Positions 51,586 to 60,308 of a stretch of DNA of 64,000 nucleotides are shown here, one piece after another. Both the position numbers and the translations under genes were made by a program. This DNA is from Pseudomonas sp. RIT-PI-AD (GTDB lineage: Bacteria; Pseudomonadota; Gammaproteobacteria; Pseudomonadales; Pseudomonadaceae): NCBI RefSeq assembly GCF_025642785.1, contig NZ_JANZKU010000010.1, positions 62,001 through 126,000 on the forward strand, given 5' to 3'. The notes beneath the pieces were generated by a model. The model searched no databases and was not told the origin of the DNA. It saw only the letters and a program-made list of their open reading frames with translations. Position 1 is the stretch's first letter. Every line of letters begins with the position of its first letter.

Positions 51586-52503
51586 ATGAGCCGCGACCTT
51601 CCGCCGCTGAACGCCTTGCGCGCCTTCGAGGCCACCGCCCGCCTGCTCAGCGTGACCCGTGCCGCCGACGAGCTGCACGTCACCCATGGCGCGGTCAGCC
51701 GGCAGCTACGGGCGCTGGAGGACCGCCTGGGGGTAACCCTGCTCGGCAAGGAAGGTCGAGGCATAAAACTCACCGATGCCGGTGTGCGCCTGCGCGATGC
51801 CGCCGGCGAGGCCTTCGACCGTCTCGCCCTGCTCTGCGGCGAATTACGCCGCGATGCCGGGGAGGCGTCCTTCGTCGTGGCCTGCCCCGGCAGCCTGCTG
51901 GCGCGCTGGTTCATCCCGCGGCTGGATCGCCTGCAGCGCGACCTGCCCGGGCTGCGCCTGCAGCTGTCCGCCAGCGAGGGCGAACTCGATCCCCGGCGGC
52001 CCGGCCTGGATGCGTTGCTGTGCTTCGCCGCACCACCCTGGCCGGCGGACGTGCGAGTGTACGAGCTGGCGATGGAGCGGATCGGCCCGGTGGTGTCGCC
52101 GCGGCATCCGCGCTTCGCCGACTTGCAGCGGGCCTCGGCGAGCGAATTGCTCGACGAGCCCCTGTTGCACACCCTGTCGCGGCCCCAGGCCTGGCCCCAA
52201 TGGGTCGCCGCGCAGGGGCTGGCGGAGGATCGCCTGAGCCTCGGTCAGGGATTCGAACACCTCTATTACTCGCTGGAAGCCGCCATCGCAGGCCAGGGCA
52301 TCGCGGTGGCACCGCAGCTCCTGGTGGCCGACGAGTTGAAGAGCGGACGACTGGAAGCGCCTTGGGGCTTCGTGGAAACGCACGCGCGGCTGGCGTTGTG
52401 GGTGCCGAGTCAGCGGACGGAAAGAGCCGGCGCTGAGGCGCAGCGGCTGGCGCGCTGGTTGGCCGACGAACTGGCGGAGGGGCAGGTCGAACCCGCCGCC
52501 TGA
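51586..52503 (+). CDS. trpI: LysR-type activator of trpBA
   Basis: A 305-residue LysR protein: N-terminal winged helix ([20 protein letters not shown] and [20 protein letters not shown]) and a periplasmic-binding-like effector domain. Position divergent from trpBA identifies it as TrpI, which activates tryptophan synthase in response to indole-3-glycerol phosphate. Confidence 0.95.
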   Translation: MSRDLPPLNALRAFEATARLLSVTRAADELHVTHGAVSRQLRALEDRLGVTLLGKEGRGIKLTDAGVRLRDAAGEAFDRLALLCGELRRDAGEASFVVACPGSLLARWFIPRLDRLQRDLPGLRLQLSASEGELDPRRPGLDALLCFAAPPWPADVRVYELAMERIGPVVSPRHPRFADLQRASASELLDEPLLHTLSRPQAWPQWVAAQGLAEDRLSLGQGFEHLYYSLEAAIAGQGIAVAPQLLVADELKSGRLEAPWGFVETHARLALWVPSQRTERAGAEAQRLARWLADELAEGQVEPAA

Positions 52504-52606
52504 GCGGCCCCGTGGGCGGGACCGCAGGCGGGCGGGAATGCTCGACCTTGCCGATCGCCCGGGAGGGCGGTCGGCAGTGGGGATCGCGGCGCGGAGCCGC
52601 GAGGGG

Positions 52607-52930
52607 TCATTCGCTGTCGCGGAAGAACAGGTAGCCGATCAATGCGGCGGCGCCCAGGGCCATGCCCGCGGCGGCCAGCGGATGCTGGCGGGAGTAGTCG
52701 CAGGTCGCGGCACCGGCCTGGTAGGTCCTTTCCTTGACCTCTTCATAGGTGTCGCTGAGCAGATTGCGCGAGTGGCCGAGGGCGCGTTCGGCGCTCGCCT
52801 TGAGCACCTTGAGCGACTTGCGCGACTCGTCGGTGGCGTCGCCCTTGAGGCTATCCAGGGTCGAAATCAGGTTTTCGATTTCCGCTTCGATGCTGTGCAG
52901 GGATTTTTTCCGAGAATTGAACAGTGCCAT
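52607..52930 (-). CDS. DUF883 (ElaB/YqjD-like) membrane-anchored protein
   Basis: A 107-residue protein. A charged helical region (about 8-75, AEIENLISTLDSLKGD and SLKVLKASAERALGHSRN) is followed by a C-terminal transmembrane helix (LAAAGMALGAAALIGYLFF) and an RDSE tail. The architecture matches DUF883 proteins such as YqjD and ElaB, which tether ribosomes to the membrane in stationary phase in E. coli. AGGAG precedes the ATG. Confidence 0.8.
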   Translation of the reverse strand: MALFNSRKKSLHSIEAEIENLISTLDSLKGDATDESRKSLKVLKASAERALGHSRNLLSDTYEEVKERTYQAGAATCDYSRQHPLAAAGMALGAAALIGYLFFRDSE

Positions 52931-53084
52931 CAGGCTTCTCCTTACCGGTAAGGGGTGGTGAAGAGTGGGACTGCGCCCGCACTGGAAAGTGCGGCTATCC
53001 TCAGCTGAACTTATCCGACGGTTTTTCGGACTCAACAGTACCAGCGGTCAGCGCCGCATCCCCATCTGTCTGAGGAGAACACCC

Positions 53085-53300
53085 ATGTCGGATCACCACA
53101 CGTACAAGAAAGTCGAACTGGTCGGATCGTCCGAGACCAGCATCGAGGAGGCCATCGGCAACGCACTGGCCGAAGCCTCCAAGAGCATCCAGAACATGGA
53201 GTGGTTCGAAGTCACCGAGACCCGGGGCCACATCCAGAACGGCGCGGTCGCGCATTATCAGGTCACCCTGAAAGTGGGCTTCCGCATCGTCAACAGCTGA
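53085..53300 (+). CDS. Dodecin (flavin-binding)
   Basis: A 71-residue dodecin. The fold pattern YKKVELVGSSETSIEEAIGN, the flavin-stacking tryptophan in NMEWFEV and the GHIQNGAVAHYQVTLKVGF strand pair are all present. Dodecins form 12-mers that store or buffer FMN/riboflavin. TGAGGAGA precedes the ATG. It is divergent from the DUF883 gene. Confidence 0.92.
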   Translation: MSDHHTYKKVELVGSSETSIEEAIGNALAEASKSIQNMEWFEVTETRGHIQNGAVAHYQVTLKVGFRIVNS

Positions 53301-53424
53301 TCCGCGCGCTCCGCCAGCCGATCCTTGACGGCGGCGGAGCGAACGGGCTGTGGCGAGCGTCTGCGACGCAGCGCCTTACCGTCTGCACACGCAGACATGT
53401 GTTGTGAACGAGGGAGCGTTATCC

Positions 53425-53649
53425 ATGAAGAAGGTACTGATGGCGGTGGGCTTGTTTTGCATGGCCGGTTCCGCCCTGGCAGCCGCCAAACCCTGTGAAG
53501 AGTTGAAGTCCGAAATCGAAGCCAAGATCAAGGCGAATGGCGCATCGTCCTATACGCTGGAAATCGTCGACAAAGGCACCGGTGGCGACAAGAAGGTGGT
53601 GGGTACCTGCGAAGCGGGCACCAAGGAAATCGTCTACCAGCGTCACTGA
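53425..53649 (+). CDS. Small periplasmic DUF1161 protein (paralogue 1)
   Basis: A 74-residue precursor with a signal peptide ending ALAA/AKP. The mature part carries the DUF1161 pattern: CEELKSEIEAKIKANG, SYTLEIVD, VGTCEAGTKEIVYQRH, with two conserved cysteines probably forming a disulfide. A close relative lies at 57605. The function is unknown. A terminator follows. Confidence 0.85.
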   Translation: MKKVLMAVGLFCMAGSALAAAKPCEELKSEIEAKIKANGASSYTLEIVDKGTGGDKKVVGTCEAGTKEIVYQRH

Positions 53650-53663
53650 TACGCGCGGCACCG

Positions 53664-53695
53664 AGCCGGGATCATGGGAGTGATGCCGGCTTTTT
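53664..53695 (+). terminator. Intrinsic terminator after the first DUF1161 gene
   Basis: AGCCGG (53664-53669) and ATCA pair with TGAT and CCGGCT (53686-53691) across a small internal mismatch, followed by TTTTTC. Confidence 0.85.
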
Positions 53696-53922
53696 CATGC
53701 CTGCGAAAAAGTGGCGCGCCACGTCGTCGGCCCACGCCGTGCGCCGGACGGATAAACGCTTGTCGATCAGGCGGTTGCAGCGCCAGCGGGGGCGCCGTGC
53801 CTCCCCCAATGCGGTGTTCGTCGACGGCGCGCTTTCGCCACGACCGCTCTCTCCGACGGATCCGGGCATTGCCTTTTCCCGCCGCGGCCCCATGTGGAAG
53901 GAATGACTCGAGGAGCTCGCCC

Positions 53923-54921
53923 ATGAAACGCCTGACCGATACCCCGTTTTCCGTTCTCGACCTGGCCCCGATCCGCGACGACGGTGGCCCGGCGCAAGCC
54001 ATGCACAACTCCCTGGCCCTGGCCCAGCACGTGGAGAAGCTTGGCTTCAGCCGCTACTGGGTCGCCGAGCACCACAACATGGACGGCATCGCCAGCTCGG
54101 CCACCTCCGTGTTGCTGGGTTACCTGGCCGCCGGCACCCACCGCCTGCGCCTGGGCTCGGGCGGCGTCATGCTGCCCAACCACGCGCCGCTGGTGATCGC
54201 CGAGCAGTTCGGCACCCTCGCCACCCTCTATCCCGGCCGCATCGAACTCGGCCTGGGCCGGGCGCCCGGTGCCGACCAGGCCACCGCGCGGGCCCTGCGC
54301 CGCGAGCGGTCGGGCAGCGCCGACGACTTCCCCCAGGACGTCGAGGAGCTGCAAGCCCTGCTCGGCCCGCGGCAGCCGGGGCAGCGGGTGATCGCCATGC
54401 CCGGCGTCGATACCGGCGTGCCCATCTGGCTGCTCGGCTCGAGCCTGTTCAGCGCGCAGCTGGCCGGCGAGAAAGGCCTGCCCTACGCCTTCGCCTCGCA
54501 CTTCGCGCCGCGTTACATGCATGAGGCGATCCGCGTCTATCGCAATCACTTCAAGCCTTCGGCGACCCTCGACAAGCCCTACGTGATGCTCGGCGTGCCC
54601 CTGGTGGCGGCGCCCACCGACGAAGAGGCGGAACACCTCGCCACCAGCGTCTACCAGCGCATCCTCGCCCTGATGCGCGGCGAAAGCCTGGTGCTGCGGC
54701 CGCCGGTGGAGAGCATGGCCGGCCGCTGGCTGCCCCATGAGAAAGAGGCGGTGGGCAGCTTCCTCGCCCTGGCGATGATCGGCGGCCCGGAGAAGATCCG
54801 CGCCAAGCTGGAGGTCCTGCTGGAGCAGACCGAGGCCGACGAGTTGATCTTCACCTGCGACCTCTACGAACACGCCGATCGCCTGCGCGCCTTCGACATC
54901 CTGGCCAGCCTGCGGCACTGA
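53923..54921 (+). CDS. LLM-class flavin-dependent oxidoreductase (luciferase-like)
   Basis: A 332-residue luciferase-like monooxygenase. [15 protein letters not shown] at the N terminus, [49 protein letters not shown] and [13 protein letters not shown] are the hallmark blocks of the YhbW-like group. These enzymes use reduced FMN; the substrate is unknown. The ATG at 53923 has AGGAG 9 bases upstream. Confidence 0.88.
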   Translation: MKRLTDTPFSVLDLAPIRDDGGPAQAMHNSLALAQHVEKLGFSRYWVAEHHNMDGIASSATSVLLGYLAAGTHRLRLGSGGVMLPNHAPLVIAEQFGTLATLYPGRIELGLGRAPGADQATARALRRERSGSADDFPQDVEELQALLGPRQPGQRVIAMPGVDTGVPIWLLGSSLFSAQLAGEKGLPYAFASHFAPRYMHEAIRVYRNHFKPSATLDKPYVMLGVPLVAAPTDEEAEHLATSVYQRILALMRGESLVLRPPVESMAGRWLPHEKEAVGSFLALAMIGGPEKIRAKLEVLLEQTEADELIFTCDLYEHADRLRAFDILASLRH

Positions 54922-55006
54922 GGCGAGCGGTCGGTCCGGGGCGCCGAACTTATCGGCGCAACCTTCCTCTCACTCTGAACGACTCATGTACATAAGGAGA
55001 AACCGC

Positions 55007-55438
55007 ATGGCGATCAAGAAAACCGCAACCGCTCATTGGGAAGGCGGCATCAAGGACGGCAAGGGCACGATTTCCACTCAGAGCGGCGCATTGAAGAGCA
55101 ATCCCTACGGCTTCAATACCCGTTTCGAGGGCCAGCCCGGGACCAACCCCGAGGAACTGATCGGCGCCGCCCATGCCGGCTGCTTCTCCATGGCCCTGTC
55201 CCTGCAACTGGGCGAGGCCGGCATGACCGCGCAGAGCATCGACACCAAGGCCGAAGTGACCCTGGAGAAGGATGCCGAGGGTTTCACCATCACCGCGGTG
55301 CACCTGACCCTGGTGGCCAAGATTCCCGGCGCCGATCGGGAGAAGTTCCAGCAGGCGGTGGACGCGGCGAAGACCGGCTGCCCGGTCAGCAAGGTGCTGA
55401 ACGCGGACATCACCCTGGAAGCGACGCTGGAAAACTGA
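55007..55438 (+). CDS. osmC: Organic hydroperoxide reductase OsmC
   Basis: A 143-residue peroxidase of the OsmC/Ohr family. The catalytic pair is Cys59 (AAHAGCFSMAL) and Cys125 (AKTGCPVSK), with the GTNPEELIGAAHA motif supplying the Arg/Glu environment. AAGGAGA precedes the ATG. The family reduces organic hydroperoxides; OsmC is usually stationary-phase or osmotically induced. Confidence 0.93.
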   Translation: MAIKKTATAHWEGGIKDGKGTISTQSGALKSNPYGFNTRFEGQPGTNPEELIGAAHAGCFSMALSLQLGEAGMTAQSIDTKAEVTLEKDAEGFTITAVHLTLVAKIPGADREKFQQAVDAAKTGCPVSKVLNADITLEATLEN

Positions 55439-55453
55439 GCCTAAACCGGCGAG

Positions 55454-55472
55454 GCGGCCCCGTCGGGGCCGC
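55454..55472. terminator. Hairpin between convergent osmC and a lipoprotein gene
   Basis: GCGGCCCC (55454-55461), three-base loop, GGGGCCGC (55465-55472). The T tail is short, but it sits between convergent stops. Confidence 0.45.
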
Positions 55473-55481
55473 TTGCCAGGG

Positions 55482-55913
55482 TCAGATCGGCCCGCAGCGC
55501 AAAACCTCGGCCCGTGCCAGCAGACGGCGCTGGGCATCGAACAGATATCCCTGCGCCTTGAGCACCAGCGGCCGCACTTCCAGCCGGTAGCGTTGCCCGG
55601 CGACGAACCCTTCGTAACTCACCCGCAATTGGCAGGTGATCTGCATCGACTCGCTGACGCCGTCACGGCTGGCGCTGTTCACTTCGTATTGATAACGCAC
55701 CTGCAATTCGTGGGCGCCCGGCGCGACCTGGAAATAACGGGCGTCGCCGGCCGGTTGCCCGTCCTGGCGGGTGGCGCTGACGGTCTGCCCCGGCGTGGCA
55801 TAGACGTCGATCCAGGCCTGTTGGGGGTCCGGCGTCGGCAGGGTCGAGCTGGCGCAGGCGCTCAGGCCGAGCGCGATCAGCGGAAAAACGCGGTGGATGG
55901 AAGCGCGGCTCAT
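55482..55913 (-). CDS. Putative lipoprotein (paralogue pair, copy 1)
   Basis: A 143-residue precursor with a lipobox LSAC at about residues 18-21. The mature part contains PDPQQAWIDVYATPGQ, an ARYFQVAPGAHELQVRYQYE segment, a cysteine-containing QLRVSYEGFVAGQRYRL and a C-terminal cysteine. The adjacent gene at 55969-56382 encodes a clear relative. The segment PG-H-L-V-R-Q resembles PEGA-like beta domains. The function is unknown; the longer open frame upstream is a shadow. Confidence 0.8.
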   Translation of the reverse strand: MSRASIHRVFPLIALGLSACASSTLPTPDPQQAWIDVYATPGQTVSATRQDGQPAGDARYFQVAPGAHELQVRYQYEVNSASRDGVSESMQITCQLRVSYEGFVAGQRYRLEVRPLVLKAQGYLFDAQRRLLARAEVLRCGPI

Positions 55914-55968
55914 CGGATGATCCCTCGTGGAAAAACACCGAGCATACGCGAGCGTCGCCGCCGCCCGG

Positions 55969-56382
55969 TCAGACATCGCCGCAGCGGCCCTCCCGCCCGC
56001 GCGCCACCGCATTGCCGCTTTCGTCGTACAACTGCGCCCAGGGCCGGAAACCGAAGCTGCCGGTGGCCAGCCGATAGCGTCGCCCGGCATCGAACCCGTC
56101 GTAGTCCAGGGTCAGCAGGCAGGTGCGCGACAGGCCCGCGCTATCCGGACCGACGTTGGCCGGGTCGACGTCGAATTGCAGCCGTACCTGCAAGGCGTGT
56201 TCGCCCGGGGTGACCTGGAAGTAGCGATCGTCCTCCAGCGGACGCTCGTCCACCTCGGTGGCTTGCAGGGTATTGCCGGCCTTGTCGTGGAGTTCGATCC
56301 AGGCCTGGTCGGGGTCCGGGCGTGGCAGCAGGGAACAGGCGCCGAGCGCCGGGAACAGGCAGTACAGCAAGGGCTTGCGCAT
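55969..56382 (-). CDS. Putative lipoprotein (paralogue pair, copy 2)
   Basis: A 137-residue precursor with a lipobox LGAC. It aligns with the neighbour over its whole mature length: PDPDQAWIELHDKAGN, DRYFQVTPGEHALQVRLQFD, CLLTLDYDGFDAGRRYRL and a terminal GRC. Two cysteines at like positions suggest a shared disulfide. It is divergent from the peptidase gene at 56453 and precedes its paralogue by 55 bases. Confidence 0.8.
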   Translation of the reverse strand: MRKPLLYCLFPALGACSLLPRPDPDQAWIELHDKAGNTLQATEVDERPLEDDRYFQVTPGEHALQVRLQFDVDPANVGPDSAGLSRTCLLTLDYDGFDAGRRYRLATGSFGFRPWAQLYDESGNAVARGREGRCGDV

Positions 56383-56452
56383 GATTTTTCTCCCAAGAGG
56401 GGGCGGCTGCGCCGGGCTGGAGAGACGCCGCGAGTTCGGGTAGGGTCGGCGG

Positions 56453-57574
56453 ATGATCCCCGCCCGCTTCGTTGCCTCTCTCGACCTTCCCCGCCGCCTC
56501 GCGGTTCCGCTGGCGCTCGCCGCCCTGCTGAACGGCTGCGCCAGCCTCGACTACTACGCCCACCTGGCCCAGGGGCAGTTCGACCTGCTGCGCGTCCGAC
56601 AGCCGATCGCCGAGGTCCTCGCCGAGCACCCGCAGGATCCCGTGCTGCAACGGCGTCTGGGGCTGGCCGTGCAGGCGCGCGCCTTCGCCAGCGCCCGGCT
56701 GGGCTTGCCGGACAACCGCAGTTATCGGCTGTACGCCGATATCCACCGGCCGTTCGTGGTGTGGAACCTGTTCGCCACCGAAGCCTATTCCCTGACCCCG
56801 CGCCTGCAGTGTTTCCCCATCGCCGGCTGCGTCGCCTACCGGGGGTACTACCAGCCCGGTCGCGCGCGCGGTGCCGCCGCGCTGCTGCGCCAGGAAGGCC
56901 TGGACACCTACATCGGCGGTGTCGAGGCCTATTCCACCCTGGGCTGGTTCGACGATCCTATCCTCAGCCCGATGCTGCGCTGGGACGACGATCGCCTGGC
57001 CTCGGTGATCTTCCACGAGCTGGCGCACCAGCGCTTCTACCTGCGCGACGACACCGCCTTCAATGAGTCCTTCGCCAGCTTCGTCGAGCAGGAGGGGCTG
57101 CGCCAGTGGCACCGCGACCGTGGCCTGGCGGAAGCCGAGGACGGGCGCGCCCGGCGGAGCGCGGCGTTCACCGCACTGGTCCTGGCGTGTCGCGAACGGC
57201 TGGAAGCGCTCTACGCCAGCGGCCTGCCGGAGGCCGCGATGGGCGTCGCCAAGCAAGCCGAGTTCGATCGCCTGCGGCGCGACTACCGCACCCTGCGCGA
57301 CGAACACTGGCAAGGCTATAGCGGCTACGACACCTGGATCGAGGGTCCGCTGAACAACGCCAAGTTGTTGCCGTTCGGCCTCTACGATCAATGGGTGCCG
57401 GCGTTCGCCGCGCTGTTCGCCGAGGTCGACGGCGATTGGCCGCGCTTCTATGGACGGGTCGAGGCGCTCGGCGAGCTGTCCGACGCCTCGCGCCAGCGCG
57501 CTCTGGAGAGGTTGGCCGGCCGCGCGACGAACTCGCCGCCCGCGGCCCCGGTCGAACGCTCAGGAGCGACCTGA
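56453..57574 (+). CDS. Putative lipoprotein aminopeptidase (HELAHQ metallopeptidase)
   Basis: A 373-residue protein with a hydrophobic leader and lipobox-like LNGC at about residues 26-29, indicating an outer-membrane lipoprotein. The zinc motif HELAHQ lies near residue 190, with the downstream glutamate in NESFASFVEQEG as probable third ligand. PF10023-type predicted aminopeptidases share this layout. It probably degrades peptides at the envelope. It is followed after 30 bases by the second DUF1161 gene. Confidence 0.85.
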   Translation: MIPARFVASLDLPRRLAVPLALAALLNGCASLDYYAHLAQGQFDLLRVRQPIAEVLAEHPQDPVLQRRLGLAVQARAFASARLGLPDNRSYRLYADIHRPFVVWNLFATEAYSLTPRLQCFPIAGCVAYRGYYQPGRARGAAALLRQEGLDTYIGGVEAYSTLGWFDDPILSPMLRWDDDRLASVIFHELAHQRFYLRDDTAFNESFASFVEQEGLRQWHRDRGLAEAEDGRARRSAAFTALVLACRERLEALYASGLPEAAMGVAKQAEFDRLRRDYRTLRDEHWQGYSGYDTWIEGPLNNAKLLPFGLYDQWVPAFAALFAEVDGDWPRFYGRVEALGELSDASRQRALERLAGRATNSPPAAPVERSGAT

Positions 57575-57604
57575 AACGCCAGGCGCCCTTCACAAGGAAA
57601 GATC

Positions 57605-57835
57605 ATGAAGACGTTCGTCGTTGCCGCCCTGCTCGCCCTGGCCGCCCCCTCGCTGTGGGCGGCGCCGAAAGACTGCGAAGCGCTCAAGCAGGAAATCGAG
57701 GTGAAGATCCAGTCCACCGGCGCCACCAGCTACACCCTGGAAATCGTCCCCGCCGCCGAGGTGAAGGACCCCAACATGGTGGTCGGCAGCTGCGCCTACG
57801 GCACCCGGAAGATCATCTACCAGCGCAACGGCTGA
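57605..57835 (+). CDS. Small periplasmic DUF1161 protein (paralogue 2)
   Basis: A 76-residue precursor, signal peptide ending LWAA/PKD. The mature part matches the protein at 53425: CEALKQEIEVKIQSTGATSYTLEIV, VGSCAYGTRKIIYQRNG, with the same two cysteines. It lies 30 bases after the metallopeptidase gene and has an AAGGAAAG ribosome site. Function unknown. Confidence 0.85.
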   Translation: MKTFVVAALLALAAPSLWAAPKDCEALKQEIEVKIQSTGATSYTLEIVPAAEVKDPNMVVGSCAYGTRKIIYQRNG

Positions 57836-58052
57836 GCCCGGCATGTCCGGCGGGCCGTCGGACATCGCTCGGACTCGCGCCTATCGGGCGGCAGTCGATG
57901 GCTTGCGCCTATTCCCGGCAGAGCGGCGATCTGGTTTCGCAACGATCCCGTCGAGTCAGGTGCCCCTCGGGTTCGGGCATGAGCTCAGGCGCAACGGTCC
58001 GTGAAAGCCCGCTCGCTGGCGCCGCCTGGGTCTTTCAGGGCGCCCCACGGTG
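57836..58052. other. Intergenic region without a recognised feature
   Basis: No credible open frame, repeat copy or strong hairpin was recognised between the second DUF1161 gene and the convergent HAD gene. Confidence 0.5.
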
Positions 58053-58697
58053 TCAGACCAGCGCCCGGTGCAGCGCGTCCAGGGTCGCGAAGTAATGCTG
58101 CGGGGCTTCCGCCAGCAATTCTTCCCGGCTGCCGAAGCCGTAGCCCACGCCGGCGGCGTGCAAGCCGTTGTGCCGCGCGCCGATCAGGTCGTGCTTGCGG
58201 TCGCCGATCATCAGGGTTTGCGTCGGGTCCAGCGCTTCCTCGGCCAGCAAGTGGGCGATCAGCTCGCGTTTGTCGGCGCGGGCGCCGTCCAGCTCGCTGC
58301 CGTAGATGACCTTGAAGTGCCGGGCGAAGTCGAAGTGCCGGGCGATTTCCCGGGCGAAGACCCAGGGCTTGGAGGTGGCGATGTAGAGCGTCCGGCCTTG
58401 CGCGCTCAGGGCCTCGAGCAACTCGTTCACTCCGGCATAAACACTGTTCTCGTAGAGCCCGGTGACCTTGAAGCGCTCGCGGTAATACCCCACCGCCTCC
58501 CAGGCCTTGGCCTCGTCGAAGCCGTAGGTGTGCATGAACGCCTGTAGCAACGGCGGCCCGATGAAATGTTCCAGCTTGGCAAGATCCGGCTCGTCGATGC
58601 CCAGCCGCCCCAGGGCGAACTGGATCGAACGGGTGATGCCCAGGCGCGGGTCGGTGAGGGTGCCGTCGAGATCGAAGAGCAGGGTCTGGTAAGCCAT
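58053..58697 (-). CDS. HAD-family phosphatase (Gph-like)
   Basis: A 214-residue HAD hydrolase of the phosphoglycolate-phosphatase type. Motif I is LLFDLDGTLTD, motif II is IATSKP, and motif IV is MIGDRKHD; the helical cap lies between about residues 15 and 85. The ATG at 58697 begins the motif; the longer frame adds 33 unlike residues. By position it matches PA0065. Substrate unknown. Confidence 0.92.
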   Translation of the reverse strand: MAYQTLLFDLDGTLTDPRLGITRSIQFALGRLGIDEPDLAKLEHFIGPPLLQAFMHTYGFDEAKAWEAVGYYRERFKVTGLYENSVYAGVNELLEALSAQGRTLYIATSKPWVFAREIARHFDFARHFKVIYGSELDGARADKRELIAHLLAEEALDPTQTLMIGDRKHDLIGARHNGLHAAGVGYGFGSREELLAEAPQHYFATLDALHRALV

Positions 58698-58832
58698 GGC
58701 GATTGACAGGTGGTGGCGAGAAAAGCCGCATCTTAGCGGTTTGAGTCGTGCATGAGTCGACGTGCCACGAGGAAGGAATCGCGACGAGGCGTCCACTGAT
58801 GCCGAATCATCTGCGCGGGAACCCTCGGTTCC

Positions 58833-58961
58833 GAACGAAAGAGCCTGCGCTCGGTGATGCCGCGTTTAGAACAGGCTCAGACTGCTCATTTTACAGCAGA
58901 TAAACTCCGCTTCTTCGTCTGTTTTGGCCTTGCCTGTCGTTCGCGCGGTGATTGTTCGTAC
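58833..58961 (-). repeat. Dispersed intergenic repeat, about 125 bp, copy C (reverse orientation)
   Basis: Read on the minus strand it starts GTACGAAC AATCACC, continues with a GACAGGCAAGGCC block, AAACAGACGAAGAAGCGGAGTTTA, then GCCTGTTCTAAACGCGGC, ATCACCGAGCGCAGGC and ends CGTTCGGAAC. The block order is that of copies A and B. It borders the AT-rich effector island. Confidence 0.75.
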
Positions 58962-58966
58962 GGATC

Positions 58967-59488
58967 CTACTCGTAACTTTTCAGATGCTCTCTGACGTTT
59001 TTCAGGGTTTGCGCATCGGGTGCAGGGTTGTTGCGAGGGTTGAAGTCTTTATCCAAAGAGCAGGAATAAGGATTTCTCTGATGCTCATAATCGCTCTGCG
59101 TAGAGTACGCATTGGCTACCCAGCCATCTACATAACCGGGTTCTTTCCCATGGCTCAGAGTGACAATCTTTACCTTGCAGTGCTTGGAAGAAGGCGACAG
59201 AAAATAAGTAATGGAATGTCCGCTTTCGTCGTGCTTCTCCTGCGCGGGCTGATAGCTCGCGGCGTCGCAGGCGAGGTAATCGGAATGCCAAGATAGCTGC
59301 CTTTCTGCGACCAGCAAGGTGCCGTTGCATCCCCTGCCCATGCTTTGATATCGACCTTGGAAGAAAGAAGCGTCGTAGACGACTTCTCGGTAGAGATCCG
59401 TATAGAAGTCTGGCATCGTATTTTCTTGGGCATAGACAACAGTCGGGAAACGCAGGGCTGCCAGATAAAATAGAGCCGATTTATTCAT
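58967..59488 (-). CDS. Exported hypothetical protein, probable immunity partner
   Basis: A 173-residue precursor with a short signal peptide (SALFYLAALRFPTVVYA, cleavage near residue 19) and a mature part with four to five cysteines. No family was recognised. Its start overlaps the upstream gene by eight bases, so the two are coupled. A periplasmic protein coupled to a peptidoglycan-active toxin is the usual arrangement for an immunity protein. The codon use and base composition are much more AT-rich than the flanks, pointing to horizontal transfer. It lies beside repeat copy C. Confidence 0.6.
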   Translation of the reverse strand: MNKSALFYLAALRFPTVVYAQENTMPDFYTDLYREVVYDASFFQGRYQSMGRGCNGTLLVAERQLSWHSDYLACDAASYQPAQEKHDESGHSITYFLSPSSKHCKVKIVTLSHGKEPGYVDGWVANAYSTQSDYEHQRNPYSCSLDKDFNPRNNPAPDAQTLKNVREHLKSYE

Positions 59489-60308
59489 GATAATTTTCCA
59501 GCAAATTTCTGATAAATATGAGTTTTGCACCGTAGTGGGCGTCGCCGGAAACATTATAGAGAGCGGCAAGCGACGCGGCATCCAGCGGCTCGGTTCTATA
59601 GATCATCATTTTGCGGACGGCAGGCTGATAGCGCAGTCGGTCTCCGAGCTGAAGACGATTGGGGTGCTTTTCCGGATTAAGGCGAATGAGGGTATCAATC
59701 GTACTTTCCGTTGCTTTGGCGAGCTTGGCATAGCTATTTAAGTCCCGGGAAATTTCGACTTCCTTTATATCTTTATCCTGTACGAATGTCGCCGTCGCAA
59801 AGGTACAACTATTCATTAAGATATAGGCTGTGGCCGCGATGATATTCTCTTTCGGATTGGCCCGTATATTGGCGATATTCAGGTATCGATACTCGGGGGG
59901 AATTATGAGCTCGGCTATTGCTTTCCAATGCGCGTCGTGCCCCAAGACGTCGTCTATGGCTCTGTCGCCGGAATTACCGATTTGCATCGGACGGCTGTTC
60001 CACTGGGTGTTATTTTGTACCGCATGCACTTCGGTACAGGCTATGGTTTTCAACCATATTGCGTCGATCATGGGCGAGCATGAATAAGGATAGGGCTGAG
60101 GGCTTTGCCTGGCGAGGTGGTAGGTATTAAATGCTGCTGAAATTTCGCAAAAAAGGGGATCGTGTTGATGCCATTGTGGATGCCTCTTCAGTGAAGTTGC
60201 GCGATCGAATTTCCAGATATCCAATTTGTCCGCTGAGGCATTGTATTTGAATCGTGTTACCGGATTTCTTGTGCGTACATGGACTTGAATGTTTTCAATG
60301 CTTTCCAC
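59481..60308 (-). CDS. Putative peptidoglycan-targeting effector with C-terminal LysM domain
   Basis: A 275-residue protein without a signal peptide. Residues about 80-175 contain an acidic catalytic candidate Glu93 (CTEVHAVQ) and an RPMQIGNSGD block (106-115) that resembles transglycosylase/muramidase cores, followed by NPKENIIAATAYIL. Residues about 190-228 look like a LysM domain (YAKLAKATESTIDTLIRLNP and LQLGDRLRYQ). Such proteins without a leader are often delivered by type VI secretion. No T6SS gene is in the window. The base composition is strongly AT-rich compared with the core. The catalytic assignment rests on short motifs only. Confidence 0.6.
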   Translation of the reverse strand: MESIENIQVHVRTRNPVTRFKYNASADKLDIWKFDRATSLKRHPQWHQHDPLFCEISAAFNTYHLARQSPQPYPYSCSPMIDAIWLKTIACTEVHAVQNNTQWNSRPMQIGNSGDRAIDDVLGHDAHWKAIAELIIPPEYRYLNIANIRANPKENIIAATAYILMNSCTFATATFVQDKDIKEVEISRDLNSYAKLAKATESTIDTLIRLNPEKHPNRLQLGDRLRYQPAVRKMMIYRTEPLDAASLAALYNVSGDAHYGAKLIFIRNLLENYHE

